Below, piece after piece: positions 12,907-23,317 of a DNA stretch of 64,000 nt. The stretch comes from Rhipicephalus microplus (Eukaryota; Arthropoda; Arachnida; Ixodida; Ixodidae): NCBI RefSeq assembly GCF_043290135.1, contig NC_134701.1, positions 101,076,702 to 101,140,701 of the forward strand. Direction: 5' to 3'. Made by a program: the position numbers and the translations under genes. The notes beneath the pieces are model-generated. The model searched no databases, had not been told where the DNA came from, and was given only the letters and a program-made list of their open reading frames with translations. The first letter of the stretch is position 1. Each line of letters opens with the position of its first letter.

Positions 12907-13098
12907 ATACTCCAGCCTCTGTACATCTTAAACCGTGTTGATCATCGCAATAAGGTAGGAATCGGATCATGTCACACTAGGTCTTTCTTTCAGAGATTTG
13001 ATCCCTGCACATCTCATTATTGGAACCGCCTTCCCACGAATGTCACAACCATCACTGACTTCAAACTTTTTCACAAAACATTAGCTAATATTGTATAG
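12907..13098 (+). pseudogene. CR1-like LINE coding end (after the PLE)
   Basis: This continues the reverse transcriptase frame lost at 11008: a C-terminal domain with Arg-Ser-Phe-Phe-Gln-Arg-Phe, then Trp-Asn-Arg-Leu-Pro-Thr-Asn-Val and Phe-Lys-Leu-Phe-His, ending at TAG 13096-13098. The Trp-Asn-Arg-Leu-Pro signature is shared with the CR1-like fragment at 58806-59105, which ends in the same way. The 3' untranslated region is T-rich and reaches about 13466. Confidence 0.85.
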
Positions 13099-13474
13099 CC
13101 AAGAAAATGTGGTACCTATGTTGATTGCTTCCGTTTTTGTATATTTGGAAATAACTATTTTTATACATTCTGCAGAAATGTTAATATTGCCACCATTGAT
13201 GAACGAGCCGCTGTGGCTCATACCCGTTTTGGGCTACGAAGAAGAAGAGAACGTTTTCGTTGCTCTGGTTCGGGTGAACTCCTGGCTGCAGGTCTTGTTT
13301 TTGCTCGCGACAATATTATCTGTCTTTTATTGAATTGTTTTATTTGTATTTATTGTATTGTTTTATTTGTCGTTATTGCACTGTTTTATTTAAATTTTTT
13401 ATGTATTTACGCACTCCCCTCTTTAATGCCTTTTTGGCCCTGAGGGTATTATAAATAAATAAAAAATGTGAAGG

Positions 13475-13750
13475 TATGAACGCGCTCACCGGCAGGGATG
13501 CAAACATTGAGCACTTCAAAAGATTTAGGATATAGGAGTGGTCTGGCGAAAAGCACAGTATGCCTCCTCTGCCGAACTGGCGGACCCTCGTTATGGACTG
13601 GAAATGGGCCATCACTGACCGTAATTCCGGTTGAATTATCTTCGGGTCTTTCATCCGAAGGATGCCGCCAATGGTTGGGACTAGAGCCGCTGGAACAGAT
13701 GATATTCCATTGCACAAGAAAAGGCCCACTGGCACCTTCTTCGGATCTGT
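13475..13750 (-). pseudogene. LINE ORF1 (gag-like) fragment
   Basis: On the minus strand a frame reads Met-Lys-Asp-Pro-Lys-Ile-Ile-Gln-Pro-Glu-Leu, then Ile-Thr-Arg-Val-Arg-Gln-Phe-Gly-Arg-Gly-Gly-Ile-Leu-Cys, then Asn-Leu-Leu-Lys-Cys and Phe-Ala-Ser-Leu-Pro-Val. This spacing resembles the RNA-binding, gag-like ORF1 region of I/R1-type LINEs in ticks, in which the chain is bound as a nucleoprotein. It is about 85 codons long; the zinc knuckles that should follow are missing. It abuts the 3' end of the CR1-like LINE on the other strand. The identification is from memory of the motif pattern. Confidence 0.45.
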
Positions 13751-14133
13751 AAAAAGCAGACGAAATAAAAGTCACTGGCCCTGGCGAAGAAAATGGCACC
13801 TGTTTTGGTCTGAACTGGGCAAAAAACACTTATCAAACAACTATTGCAATATAACAAACGATCGTAGATCAATTAACCATGAACAGCAACTTAATTCTTG
13901 GTCACACCCCGAGATCAAGCGAAGGAGAGGTGGGTGTTGACCTGTCCAGCAAGACGTCTGCTTCGTTGTCGTCTCGAAAACCCCTTGTCTCAATACACTG
14001 CAAAAATATTTTCCCTTGATTACGTAAAAAGGCATAGGTAACATGCTGCCAACCACTTCCGTAAAAAGAAAAGAATTACACCAGAGGTCACGTAGAACAC
14101 ATAGAACGTAGCGCCCTTCATCTTAAAGGGGGT
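13751..14133. other. No feature recognised
   Basis: Short overlapping frames on both strands; no motif and no shared repeat. Confidence 0.5.
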
Positions 14134-14373
14134 GCCCCGCCGCGGTGTATAGTGGCTAAGGTACTCGGCTGCTGACCCACAGGTCGCGGGATCGAATCCC
14201 GGCTGCGGCGGCTGCATTTCCGATGGAGGCGGAAATGTTGTAGGCCCGTGTGCTTAGATTTGGGTGCACGTTAAAGAACCCCAGGCGGTCGAAATTTCCG
14301 GAGCCCTCCACAACGGCGTCTCTCATATTCATATGGTGGTTTTGGGACATTAAACCCCACATATAAATCAATT
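14134..14373 (+). mobile_element. tRNA-derived SINE, Ruka-like, well preserved
   Basis: The best copy in the window. It has a GCCCCGCCGCGGTG start, an A-box region (TAGTGGCTAAGG) and a perfect-looking B box (GGATCGAATCC, 14189-14199). The tRNA-like head closes at about 14215, and the body contains GTTAAAGAACCCCAGG and ends in TTAAACCCCACATATAAATCA. It matches the tick Ruka family as I remember it. It is a useful reference for the older copies at 4736, 43717 and 48337. Confidence 0.95.
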
Positions 14374-14820
14374 CATCTTTAAGGAGGTCTCCGCAAAGAA
14401 GAAATAAAGTAACCGCTGCTACGAAACAACACCTGTTCCATAAGGCCATTTCTCACACAGTATTCAAAATACTATTGCTACATGTCCGTAAACAACAAAC
14501 TTGTTTCCATTAGATTCAACGTGAGTCATACATAATCAGCAGATCCTTCTTCTGCAAGTACAAGGTCATTAAAAATTTCCCAGGCCACTATTCCACTAAT
14601 TCTGAAAGCAGCGTCACCTGGGAACTCTTGAATGCACCTGTACATGCTAAAAATTTACGAAGTGAATCTATATGTTTAAAAACCAACAAAGACAATTTTT
14701 GTATTCAGTGAATCGAATTTTATTTTTCCTTAATCATAAAAGAAAATACAGCACAGACATGCTATGAATTGTGTAAACAAAAATTGTCAAAAATTGATTT
14801 TATTTCGGCGGCTTGTATCT
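14374..14820. other. No feature recognised
   Basis: A+T-rich sequence downstream of the SINE with no supported coding or repeat content. Confidence 0.5.
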
Positions 14821-15129
14821 TCAATTTAAAATGCGAAGAAGGAATATCATAACTTTCAGATACCCAAAGCACCTGTGTTGTTTATCTATTTTAACAGAAT
14901 CGTGCAGACTTCTCATCTCAAAAGGAGGTAAAAATTTTGTGAGCACAGTCACACCAAGCCAGTACGGAGCAAAAAATACTGCGAGACCAATTAATTTATT
15001 AATTTCAACTCTAATAGGCCTTGTTTGAGGCACTGTCTTGCCGCACAAAAATAAATGATCACACATAACAAATATAATACATATGACACAGAATGATATG
15101 GCTAAAAGCGCGAACAACTTCATAAACAC
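14821..15129 (-). CDS. Unidentified frame with signal-peptide-like start
   Basis: A 102-codon frame begins Met-Phe-Met-Lys-Leu-Phe-Ala-Leu-Leu followed by about 17 hydrophobic residues up to Met-Cys-Asp, the pattern of a secreted or type II membrane protein. Two later hydrophobic stretches (about residues 46-66 and 92-102) and few cysteines make a classic tick salivary family unlikely. It lies about 60 bp downstream, on the same strand, of the coding-like segment at 15191-15644, so both could be exons or remnants of one gene. I do not recognise the family, and the high T content on this strand also produces hydrophobic frames by chance. Confidence 0.25.
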   Translation of the reverse strand: MFMKLFALLAISFCVICIIFVMCDHLFLCGKTVPQTRPIRVEINKLIGLAVFFAPYWLGVTVLTKFLPPFEMRSLHDSVKIDKQHRCFGYLKVMIFLLRILN

Positions 15130-15190
15130 ACCAAAAACTTAGCTAACAATATTAGTTGAGGCAAAAGTAGCGAAGGAGTAAGTCAATATA

Positions 15191-15644
15191 TTAAAAAATA
15201 CAACGATTAGAGTTATGCCACGCAAATTCACTTACCGTTTTTTTTGACGATAATGAATATAGCGGTAAAATTTTCACGTTTTTCGAAGTTCTAAACTCGT
15301 CCTGGTCATTTAATTCCATTGCCAAAAACTTTGTTCCCTTGTTATGATAGTCTGTAGTATGGCGCCGACTGAGCCAAAAGTCGTTAAACAACAATTTTTT
15401 TTCAAAAGTTGTTTTGAAATGCACTCCAATAATAGAATTTCCAGCAAGGTAATGAACTGATCTAAAAAAATAATGACTTACTTATGTATATCAATTCTTC
15501 AAGAACTTTTCCCACGAGCAATATTGAATGTGTTGCCAGGTTCGGGATTTTTATTTCTGGTAACCTGGCAAATTCCAAGGGCACAAATAAAATATGTGCT
15601 AGTGGCCTTTCTGACATGCTACAAATTAAAAATAATTTACGCAC
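15191..15644 (-). pseudogene. Unidentified coding-like segment, copy A
   Basis: Two minus-strand frames (15462-15644 and 15191-15424) are separated by a short stop-containing gap. The first contains Pro-Leu-Ala-His-Ile-Leu-Phe-Val-Pro and Asn-Leu-Ala-Thr-His-Ser-Ile. The second contains Asn-Asp-Gln-Asp-Glu-Phe-Arg-Thr-Ser. A splice-donor-like ACGGTAAGTG follows the second frame and a GTAAGT follows the first. A diverged copy lies inverted at 17189-17602. Conservation of Asp-Gln-Asp-Glu-Phe-Arg-Thr in both copies suggests descent from a coding exon, either of a duplicated host gene or of an unrecognised transposon. I cannot assign a function. Confidence 0.35.
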
Positions 15645-17188
15645 TGTAGTTTAGCAGATCGTCTCAAACATTTGTGAATTTCTCTTTTTTGGGAAAAGCC
15701 CTGTATTCAGCATAAAAAAACTTGCCTAGGTGGTTGGACGAAAATATGCATATTTCATTTTGGAACTCTATGCACTACCTCAACATAGGTAATGTTACTA
15801 AAAAGTATTATTTTTTAAACTCAAGAAGTATTTTTTTTATTTATGTATCTCCACCAGCTTTAGCCCTACCTAACTCAAGCGGCATGAAGCGCTTGCAAGG
15901 GCAATTTTCAACAGACTTTCACAAACCTGAGGTACACACAGCAAGCTTGATGCAGAGCAATTGTAATTTGAATGGGGCTATCATCTGCAATCCATTGCCA
16001 ACAGAGGTGCACTACAATGAATGTCGCTACAGTGTGGAGACCAGTAGCAAAATGATCTTTTTTGCGTGAGGGTGGTGTATGAGGGGAAGGCGACTTTGGT
16101 CATGCTTTATGTACATTCTTGTGTGTTTGGTATGTGTGCATGCAGACATGCACATGCAGAACTAAGAAAGTCACAGTATATCTACGAAGTGAGTGATGAT
16201 GTGTGGGGCGAAGCTTCAGAGGGTTTTATCAGTAACAGTGAATCCGTCTGTCTGTCTGTATGTCTGTCTGTCACAGTAGTACCTTCTTCTGAGTCATCGA
16301 TAAACTAGGCGGTCACGAACCGGTCACAGCAGAAGGACAATCCCCGGCTTTAGGATAAAAAATACCTGAACTGTACGGGGGGGATTAAGCAGCTCCTCTG
16401 TCTTCCTGGCTACACCACTGGTGATGACTCCCAGATGAACCATCAAGCCGTTAAAAAGTATATAGTACACAATTATCCCTTACACACAACATAAACGAGA
16501 CTATCGCTTTGGCTACCAGTGCTTATTTAAAGTTTTTTTTCGCTTCAGTATTCATATGACAGGCTTTGGGTCTCAGGGAGCAGGGTGCTCTCCTGAAAGC
16601 CAATAAAATGAGAAATGGTTGTTTTGCGATAGTGTTTATCAGTGTACTGCATCAATGCTACTAGCATGCTATAAGACATATGTATTGAATATGACTAAGT
16701 ATTTTCAATTCAAGTGTATAAATCACACCTACTGCATGTGCAGAACTCCCCAAGAAAGCAGGATATCTGACTTTATATCTATAAAGCTGCATGGCTCACC
16801 TGGAAATCACGACACTGAACCCAGTCCTTGTAGCACCCCTCCGTGCGCAATGGAATGCAGATGATAACCTAATTCTCATTTCAATTACTTTGTAGAGAGC
16901 TCCGAATTCGCTCTCTGTATTCCAGGTCAGTGGGGTTCTGCTGTATATTGCCCTTTCGAGTGTGTCATGTCGCTTGAGGTACGTAGGCGAAAAGCTGGTG
17001 CAGATAAATCTTTCAGAAAAAATATTTTATAATTCAAAAATAATACCTCCTAGTAATTCCACCTATAAATAGCTTGTTCATTGAGCTTTAAAATTAAATT
17101 TTGTGTATACTTATAGTCCGACCACCAAGACAAGTTTTTGGTGCTGAACACCAAGGTTTTCTCAAACAAAGTGACACTCAAAAATTTT
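15645..17188. other. No supported gene; (TCTG)n at 16247-16272
   Basis: A plus-strand frame at 15722-16069 is open for 115 codons without a recognised motif. A short (TCTG)n run at 16247-16272 follows the word GGGGCGAAGCTTC. Related TCTG runs occur in the repeat at 23.5-25.0 kb. Confidence 0.5.
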
Positions 17189-17602
17189 TCAGGGTATCTG
17201 CTATAACATCAGTGCCTAAATTATTTTTCTTTGACAGGCCACTAGCACATATTTTAATTGTGTCCTTAGAACTTACCATGTTTTTGGAAAAAATCCCAAA
17301 TGTGGCAAACTGATGTAATATTGCTCGAGTGGAAAGCGGTGAAAGAATAGATATACATAAAAAGTCATTATTTTAAAATTAGGTATCTTCATTACCTTGC
17401 CAGAAATGTCTTTTATCGCGTGCATTCTAAAAACTTCTTTTGAAAGAAATTGTTGTTTTGACGCCTTTTACCGTACTTGACGCCAAACAATAGGCTCTTA
17501 TAAATAGGGAGGAAAGCTTTTGGCAACAAAACTAAAGGACCAGGACGAGTTTCGCACTTCGAGAAATATGTGGAAGTTTTATCAGCCATGTTTGTGATGG
17601 TC
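17189..17602 (+). pseudogene. Unidentified coding-like segment, copy B (decayed)
   Basis: It aligns with the reverse complement of 15225-15640 over about 400 bp. Shared words in order include GGCCACTAGCACATATTTTA, ATTGCTCG, GATATACATAA, TCATTACCTTGC and GACCAGGACGAGTTT. This copy has more stops and indels (for example around 17310 and 17455-17500), so it cannot encode the same protein. The two copies point away from each other with 1.5 kb between. Confidence 0.75.
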
Positions 17603-20600
17603 GGAAAAACGTTGGATGATGCGGCATGGAATGACTCATCAGGGATAACATTAAGAGATCATACAAGAAATGTGTCAAATATTTTAAAAATTAGAGAAAA
17701 GAGGCATTTGCGTGCCACATGCGGCGTTGTCTTCCTGTGGCAGCAGGCATCTTCAGATAAAAACAAACAATAAGTAAGCAGAAATTATAAAAATTAACAC
17801 AAATATCTATTTACCAGTGGTAATAGTCGGTCGGATCGAATGGGCGAGCTGAACCCCTTTCTACAAATAGTCCATAGCCAGTTTAAAACTTAGGAAAAGC
17901 GGCCACTGGTAATCACAGCAGAGCCATGCATTCTGCTCAATTTATCTGTCGAAACCGAAACCGACGCACCAAACAGTGCATCTACCATTCACTTCGACAA
18001 TGCGCTCTATGGTGACACTGTTTCTCTTGCATTGGGGAAGAAGACTAAGTGAGCGTCGATAAGCGGGCACAAAGCAAAGTGTCTAAACTGACGGTTGATA
18101 ACGGCTAGAGAAACAGTATCGTCATTGAGGGCGTTGTCGAGCGGAATTGTTGATGTGCTGTCTGGTGCATCGTTTTTCGTTTTGACCGCAAAATTAGGCA
18201 GATTGCATCACTCCAAGGTGATAATCAGTGACTGCTTTTCCAAAATTTTGAAATGGCTATAGAGTTTTCATAGAAAGGGCTTGAATTTGCGCATTAGACT
18301 CGACTAGCTACTACCACTGGTTGAAAACAGTAATTGCCATAATGACTGCTGCAATTGATGTTTATGCCTATCTGAAGATTTCTTTTGCCACAGGAAAGGC
18401 AGCGCTGTAACTAGCATGCAAGTACCTCCTTTCTGTAATTTTTAAAGAATATTGGATGGATTTCTTGAAACACCCTGTATTTCATACACTTGCAGACAAT
18501 GCGAGGTAAAAACAAACAATGAAGAATGAGCAAGAAGAAATAACAAGCTCATAAAGAGACAGCCCCGTATCCAGGAATGTTTTTGGAGGGGAGAGGGCAC
18601 ACGTTGATGGCCACAAAAAATGAATTTATTCATTACTTATGCTCAGTAGAACGACCCACAACATGCAAATTCGAGGGGGGGGACAAACTCCTGCGGCACC
18701 CCTCTGGCTACAGGCCTCCACTGAGCACACTCCTTTGCATACAGCAGATGTCACATAAGCTAAAAAACTTGTCAATATTAACAGATGTAAATGGAGGTCT
18801 GCACAAAAGAAAGTCTATAACATAAGTAAGCACAATCAGAGGAATATTTTGCTGTGTTAGTAAAATATGTAGCGAGAAACCCTAGCAAGAGCTGTAGAAA
18901 AACATAGACGCAATGCGTCAACCTCAGAGCCTATTGCAAGAAACAAATGTATACACTGAAAAAGGCCAGCAATGCTAGTGTCACATGAAAAGACATACAA
19001 AAGCCGCACTCATATTTGAAAATTTTGCTACGCCCTTCCTCCTAGAGGCCTTGCCTTGAAACGGGAAAGCTGCTACTCCTCACATATTAAACTTCCTAAT
19101 TGTATTACAAGTTCGCAATTATGGGTCTTATCTTACTAGTTGAAAAGTGGCCTAAGCATGTGCTCTCAAAATGAAGATAGAGTTGCTGGCTTTTTATTCT
19201 AACCTCTTCATGGCACCGCCACTCAACCCACTGAAGTATAGTAAAATTACAAACGAAAATTTGGATGCCTTAGTGGGTGCTATTTACTCTTTGTGCTCTA
19301 ACTGACTAATTTGGTATGCTGCCAAACGCAGTAACAATGTGTCATCGATGTTTAGAATACTCTTGCTTGCTTGCCAGCACTAAATGTTTGCACGCACTAC
19401 GACTCGAGGTTGCTAGTGTAAAATTCAACACAGAAAGTACAACCTCGCACCTTGAAGGTTACCTTTCGAAGACTATGTTTTGAATGTGTGATGTCGAAAG
19501 CAAATTTCAAACTGAATAGTGACAACAAAGTAAACATCATCTCTATGGTACAGGTTTGTTTTACACTAACGTGGAGGAACAATAACAATGAGTATGAAAT
19601 CTTGACTGTAGCAATATAGCCTCATTCAACGAAGACATAGGTGTGCTTATGAGCTGCTTGATCCACTGTCACTGTTCCATGCTGCCTTACTGAAAGCTGA
19701 GCGGTCCAGAATTGGCAGTAGAAGATGCAGCGAAAATGATGGCGCTTGATAATTTGCTGGTGATGCGGTGACACAAATTCCTGCAACGTCTGGTCACCAA
19801 GGTGCTTGTGGCATGAACAGTCATAGTGGCGCAGGCATGAGAGGTGACAGCGGACGCAAGAACAATAGAAGTAGCGCCTTGAAGAGAATAAATAGTGAGT
19901 GTAACATTGTAACTGCTGTGTCATGACCCCGTGACGTGAATAATGTGACATGCTTGTCTAACACGATGTCAAACCTTTTTCATCAGTCACGCGTGTTCAT
20001 ACCTGCACACTACTGTCTGTGGAATGTGGCTATGACCCACATGTGATTCACTGCCTATGTTAACGCAGGAGCAGCATGAATACACTTTGGAAATCTCTGA
20101 GTAAGCATTAAGGAGACAGTAAAACAGTACATCTGTTGCCAATATTAGCAGCTTCACAATGAGTGGAAAGTTTGCATGAAAAGATACAGTAAATATCAGT
20201 TGCGGCTGCTTTGAACCTTGGAATTTCAGGTGGTGTACATAGCCACACTAGTGGTTGTAAATGCTCCTGAAAATCCTAATCAGGCATCGTATTGAAGCAA
20301 TGTCAAGTGTGTTTGTAATGTTGGCTATTCTTGTTTAAAAATGTAATAAACAATAAGTATGTACTCATATATGACTCAACAAGCTTCAATGAAGTGTTGT
20401 TTTACCTGGCAGAAATTATATTATGCGCATCATGGCACAGTGGCATGCACAGATTCCGATAAACCTGAAGTTTGTGCTCTTAAACGTACAAATGTGAGTG
20501 CAGGTATAATATTGTACCATCAGCCACTCCTGAGGAATCAGTGTGATTGACATATCTGGTAAGCCCTTGATATACTGACAGCTCTTAAGTTTACACGAAC

Positions 20601-22378
20601 GAAATATGAACTTAGTAACAATTGACTCAAGGAGTAAAAAATGCAACCAAGACAGCTTGCCATTGAATCTTTCACATAAAATTGATCTCCACAAATTATC
20701 AGATTTACTCTATTGTACTTGAATTTAGTTCATGCTAATGTTTAAAAACTTTTGTGCTCTCTGCTGCATTGTGAGTAATAATTATGTCCCAGGTATAACA
20801 CTAACAGAACTTAAAAAAACAGTACGTTTATAACGAGTGTGTTAAATCAAATATATGCAACAAATTGGAAAAGCAAGTGTATAAGGGCTTCAAAAACATC
20901 ATGACACTAATCACCTGAGTCAAATACTTGCCCTGTACTATTTCAGTTTTCTCCGAAAAGAAAAAGAAATTTTTAATTTAGTATACAAATGTTGGCACTA
21001 TTGCAACCCGTCAAATAAACCGTTTTGCTATCAATAAGTTAGTAATGACCAAAGCACATAGATTTGGGAATGTGCAGAAAAGGCACACCTTATTTGAATG
21101 TAAAAGTTTCTGCTGAAGTAAATTGTCAGGTTCTTTTTCAATTGAAAAAAATAATTCATTGTATTTTCACAGTATAGAGGTATCAACTCTGTTTCCAAGT
21201 GAAAAAATTATTGATTCTATTTCAATAACAACAATATTGTATCAACTCTGTTCCTTTTAAGTTGGAAGTGACATCAAAAATATAAGTAGCTCTCACCCTG
21301 CAAACTTTAAACAGAACTGAAGAAAAAAAACGCAACATTTTAATAAAACCTCACCTTAAAAGAATCAACCATCTTCATGATAAGTGCCCCGCTATAGTTT
21401 AAATGATTTTACCTTTTCCAATCTTTGACCAGCGGTCTTTAACTGGAGATAACACTAGCCATTTATTCTGCAGAGGCTTTAATAAACGCGAGTAGTTAGC
21501 AGTGTCTTCGTACTCCCTTTGTCTTTCATCCGTGGTTCTAAACTTTGCTACAAATACTCAACGGCGGGTAGCACCACATTGTCACTTTAATACAGCTGTA
21601 TTGGTTCATGCAAAAAAACCTAACTTTTTTACTTCAATGGATCTTTTTCTTAATTGTGGTGTTCTTGCCACTTCAAAATCTTATCGCGTAGGTAATAGGT
21701 TCTTGCATGTATCGTTGTCACTTTTCAGTGTTGCATAGGCACACTACTCGAGCTGTGAGAAGATAGCTGCATTTGGTTAAATGCATCCTAGTACAGTTTA
21801 GATATCTTGTTTACTCATATAGGCTAGTACTAAATAGCAAACTATTAAAGTAAGCACGGATGAAGTTGATGTGTTCTCTTATGTTCCTCATGCCTGTGCA
21901 GCTAGTACTCACCACTAGGACGCATTGCTTCAAGGTATAAACACGGGCAAGCATATAGTCCAAAAACCACATCAAAAAGTTTTTATCTCCTAAAATAAAA
22001 AAAGTGATTTGAAGACTTGCTCTGGCTGTAACTAATGAAGGTTAGTACTACATGTAATACTTACCGTAGTTTGTTTCTAAGACCACCTCAATGCTAAATT
22101 TACAACCAAACATGTACAAAAACCCACAACTTTCTAACTTTTTCACAAAATACAAAAATTATTTCGCGCTGTACACACACCGAATTACTCTTTGCCTACA
22201 GAAAGAAAACTCTATTAATCAGCTAACACGGACTATCATGTCTCACTAAATGCTATTTCTCTATGAAAAAAAATCCCCACTATGAACCATATTCTTCATG
22301 TACTGAAAATTCTACGGTTGTTCTATACAGAAAATTTTGCACTAACCAAATTGTAGATATACAGAATTTCAAAAATAT
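17603..22378. other. No supported gene in 4.8 kb; G-rich repeat-like patch near 18560
   Basis: At about 18560-18725 a stretch with CCGTATCCAGGAATGTTTTTGG, then GAGGGGGGGGAC, then CTGCGGCACCCCTCTGG resembles a dispersed tick repeat that I have seen elsewhere (from memory). The rest has only short frames (for example 19622-19951, minus, His/Cys rich) without a recognisable motif. No SINE or retroelement protein was seen. Confidence 0.45.
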
Positions 22379-22606
22379 TTCCTAGGATTTTACGTCCCAA
22401 AATCACGATATCAGTATAAAGGACGCCGTGGTGGAGGGGCACGGAAATTTTTACCATGCGGTCATCTTTATAGTGCACTGACATAGCACAGTACACGGGC
22501 CTCTACCACTACCCGGTCATCACAACGCGACTACCACGGCCGGCATCGAACAAGTGGCGTTCTGGTCAGCAGCCGCCCACCGTAACCACTTTCCACAGCA
22601 GCAGCC
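22379..22606 (-). mobile_element. tRNA-derived SINE, second tick subfamily, diverged
   Basis: Read on the minus strand, a tRNA-like head (GGTTACGGTGGGCGGCTGC, B box GTTCGATGCC at 22542-22551) is followed by a body ending in GGGACGTAAAATCCTAGG. The body shares the element plan of the Ruka-like copies (GGGACGT, GGACGCCGTGGTGGAGGG) but has a distinct middle (GCACTGACATAGCACAGTAC). That middle marks another common tick SINE subfamily, from memory. Confidence 0.8.
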
Positions 22607-23317
22607 GAAGCACAAATTCTTTTAATTTTTTATAGCACTTTTTTGAGTCGTGGTTTCTAGCTTTTGGGAGAATTCACATGCTGTTTTAGATTTCTTGTGT
22701 TAGAAGTTCTCTCTGGCTCTTCGCACTTCGGTGCTACCTGCCGTCAGCGACCTTTTATTAGACAACGCGGAGGAGATGAACTTCGGCTCGACGGGGAGAT
22801 CACGCTAGTAGGCTGCAGCGCGCCAAAATTTCACGGTAGATATCATCTCTTCTTACAGCACAGCGGCGTACCAGCACCGTAAACAAAGGCTCACCTAACG
22901 CCGCCAGCATTAAGGGAGGCGCACACATTATACGGCAGCACTACGGTGCTGACAAGCCCGAACACTGTCAGCATAGAATATTGCAACTGTTGTCTGCAAG
23001 TATTCAGAGTGCAATGAAAATGTCACGCTCGAAATGTAAACACGACCAACACAATCAATACGCGATTTCCGTAAATGCTGTATTTTCTGTTCTCAGTACG
23101 CACTCCGTCGCAGAAATAGCATGCATGATACAAGCCGCGTGAAAACAACATCGACGAAGGAGCCCTGCGTTCACGGCCTTGACATTACTAGAAGCGGCCT
23201 AATCTGAGATACTGCGCAGGTACCACATGACACAGATCATTTTTGGCACGAGCTGTAACTTAAACGGCGAGTAAATGGAAGGTTAGGCACTCACCTCGAA
23301 GATGCAGACCAGATAAA
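22607..23317. other. No supported gene; somewhat CpG-rich
   Basis: The stretch 22700-23230 has a higher G+C and CpG content than its surroundings. A 72-codon frame at 22664-22882 has no motif. A promoter or an unrecognised repeat is possible; I cannot tell which. Confidence 0.4.

Larger units (their letters stand above)
9800..13466 (+). mobile_element. CR1-like LINE, 5'-truncated, interrupted by a PLE
   Basis: Reverse transcriptase coding runs from about 9808 to 11008 and continues, after a 1.9 kb insertion, from 12907 to the stop at 13096-13098. An A+T-rich 3' untranslated region follows and ends in ATTATAAATAAATAAA near 13466. The protein order (fingers, palm with Phe-Ala-Asp-Asp, thumb and a C-terminal segment with Trp-Asn-Arg-Leu-Pro) fits CR1/L2-type LINEs, which lack an RNase H domain. 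No endonuclease domain or ORF1 is visible, so the copy is 5'-truncated near 9800. The TAAATAAA-type tail resembles the separate CR1-like 3' end at 58785-59556. Confidence 0.85.

Noticed and set aside
14134..14215. tRNA gene
   Set aside because: It has good A and B boxes but is the head of a SINE with several relatives here and a 150 bp body.
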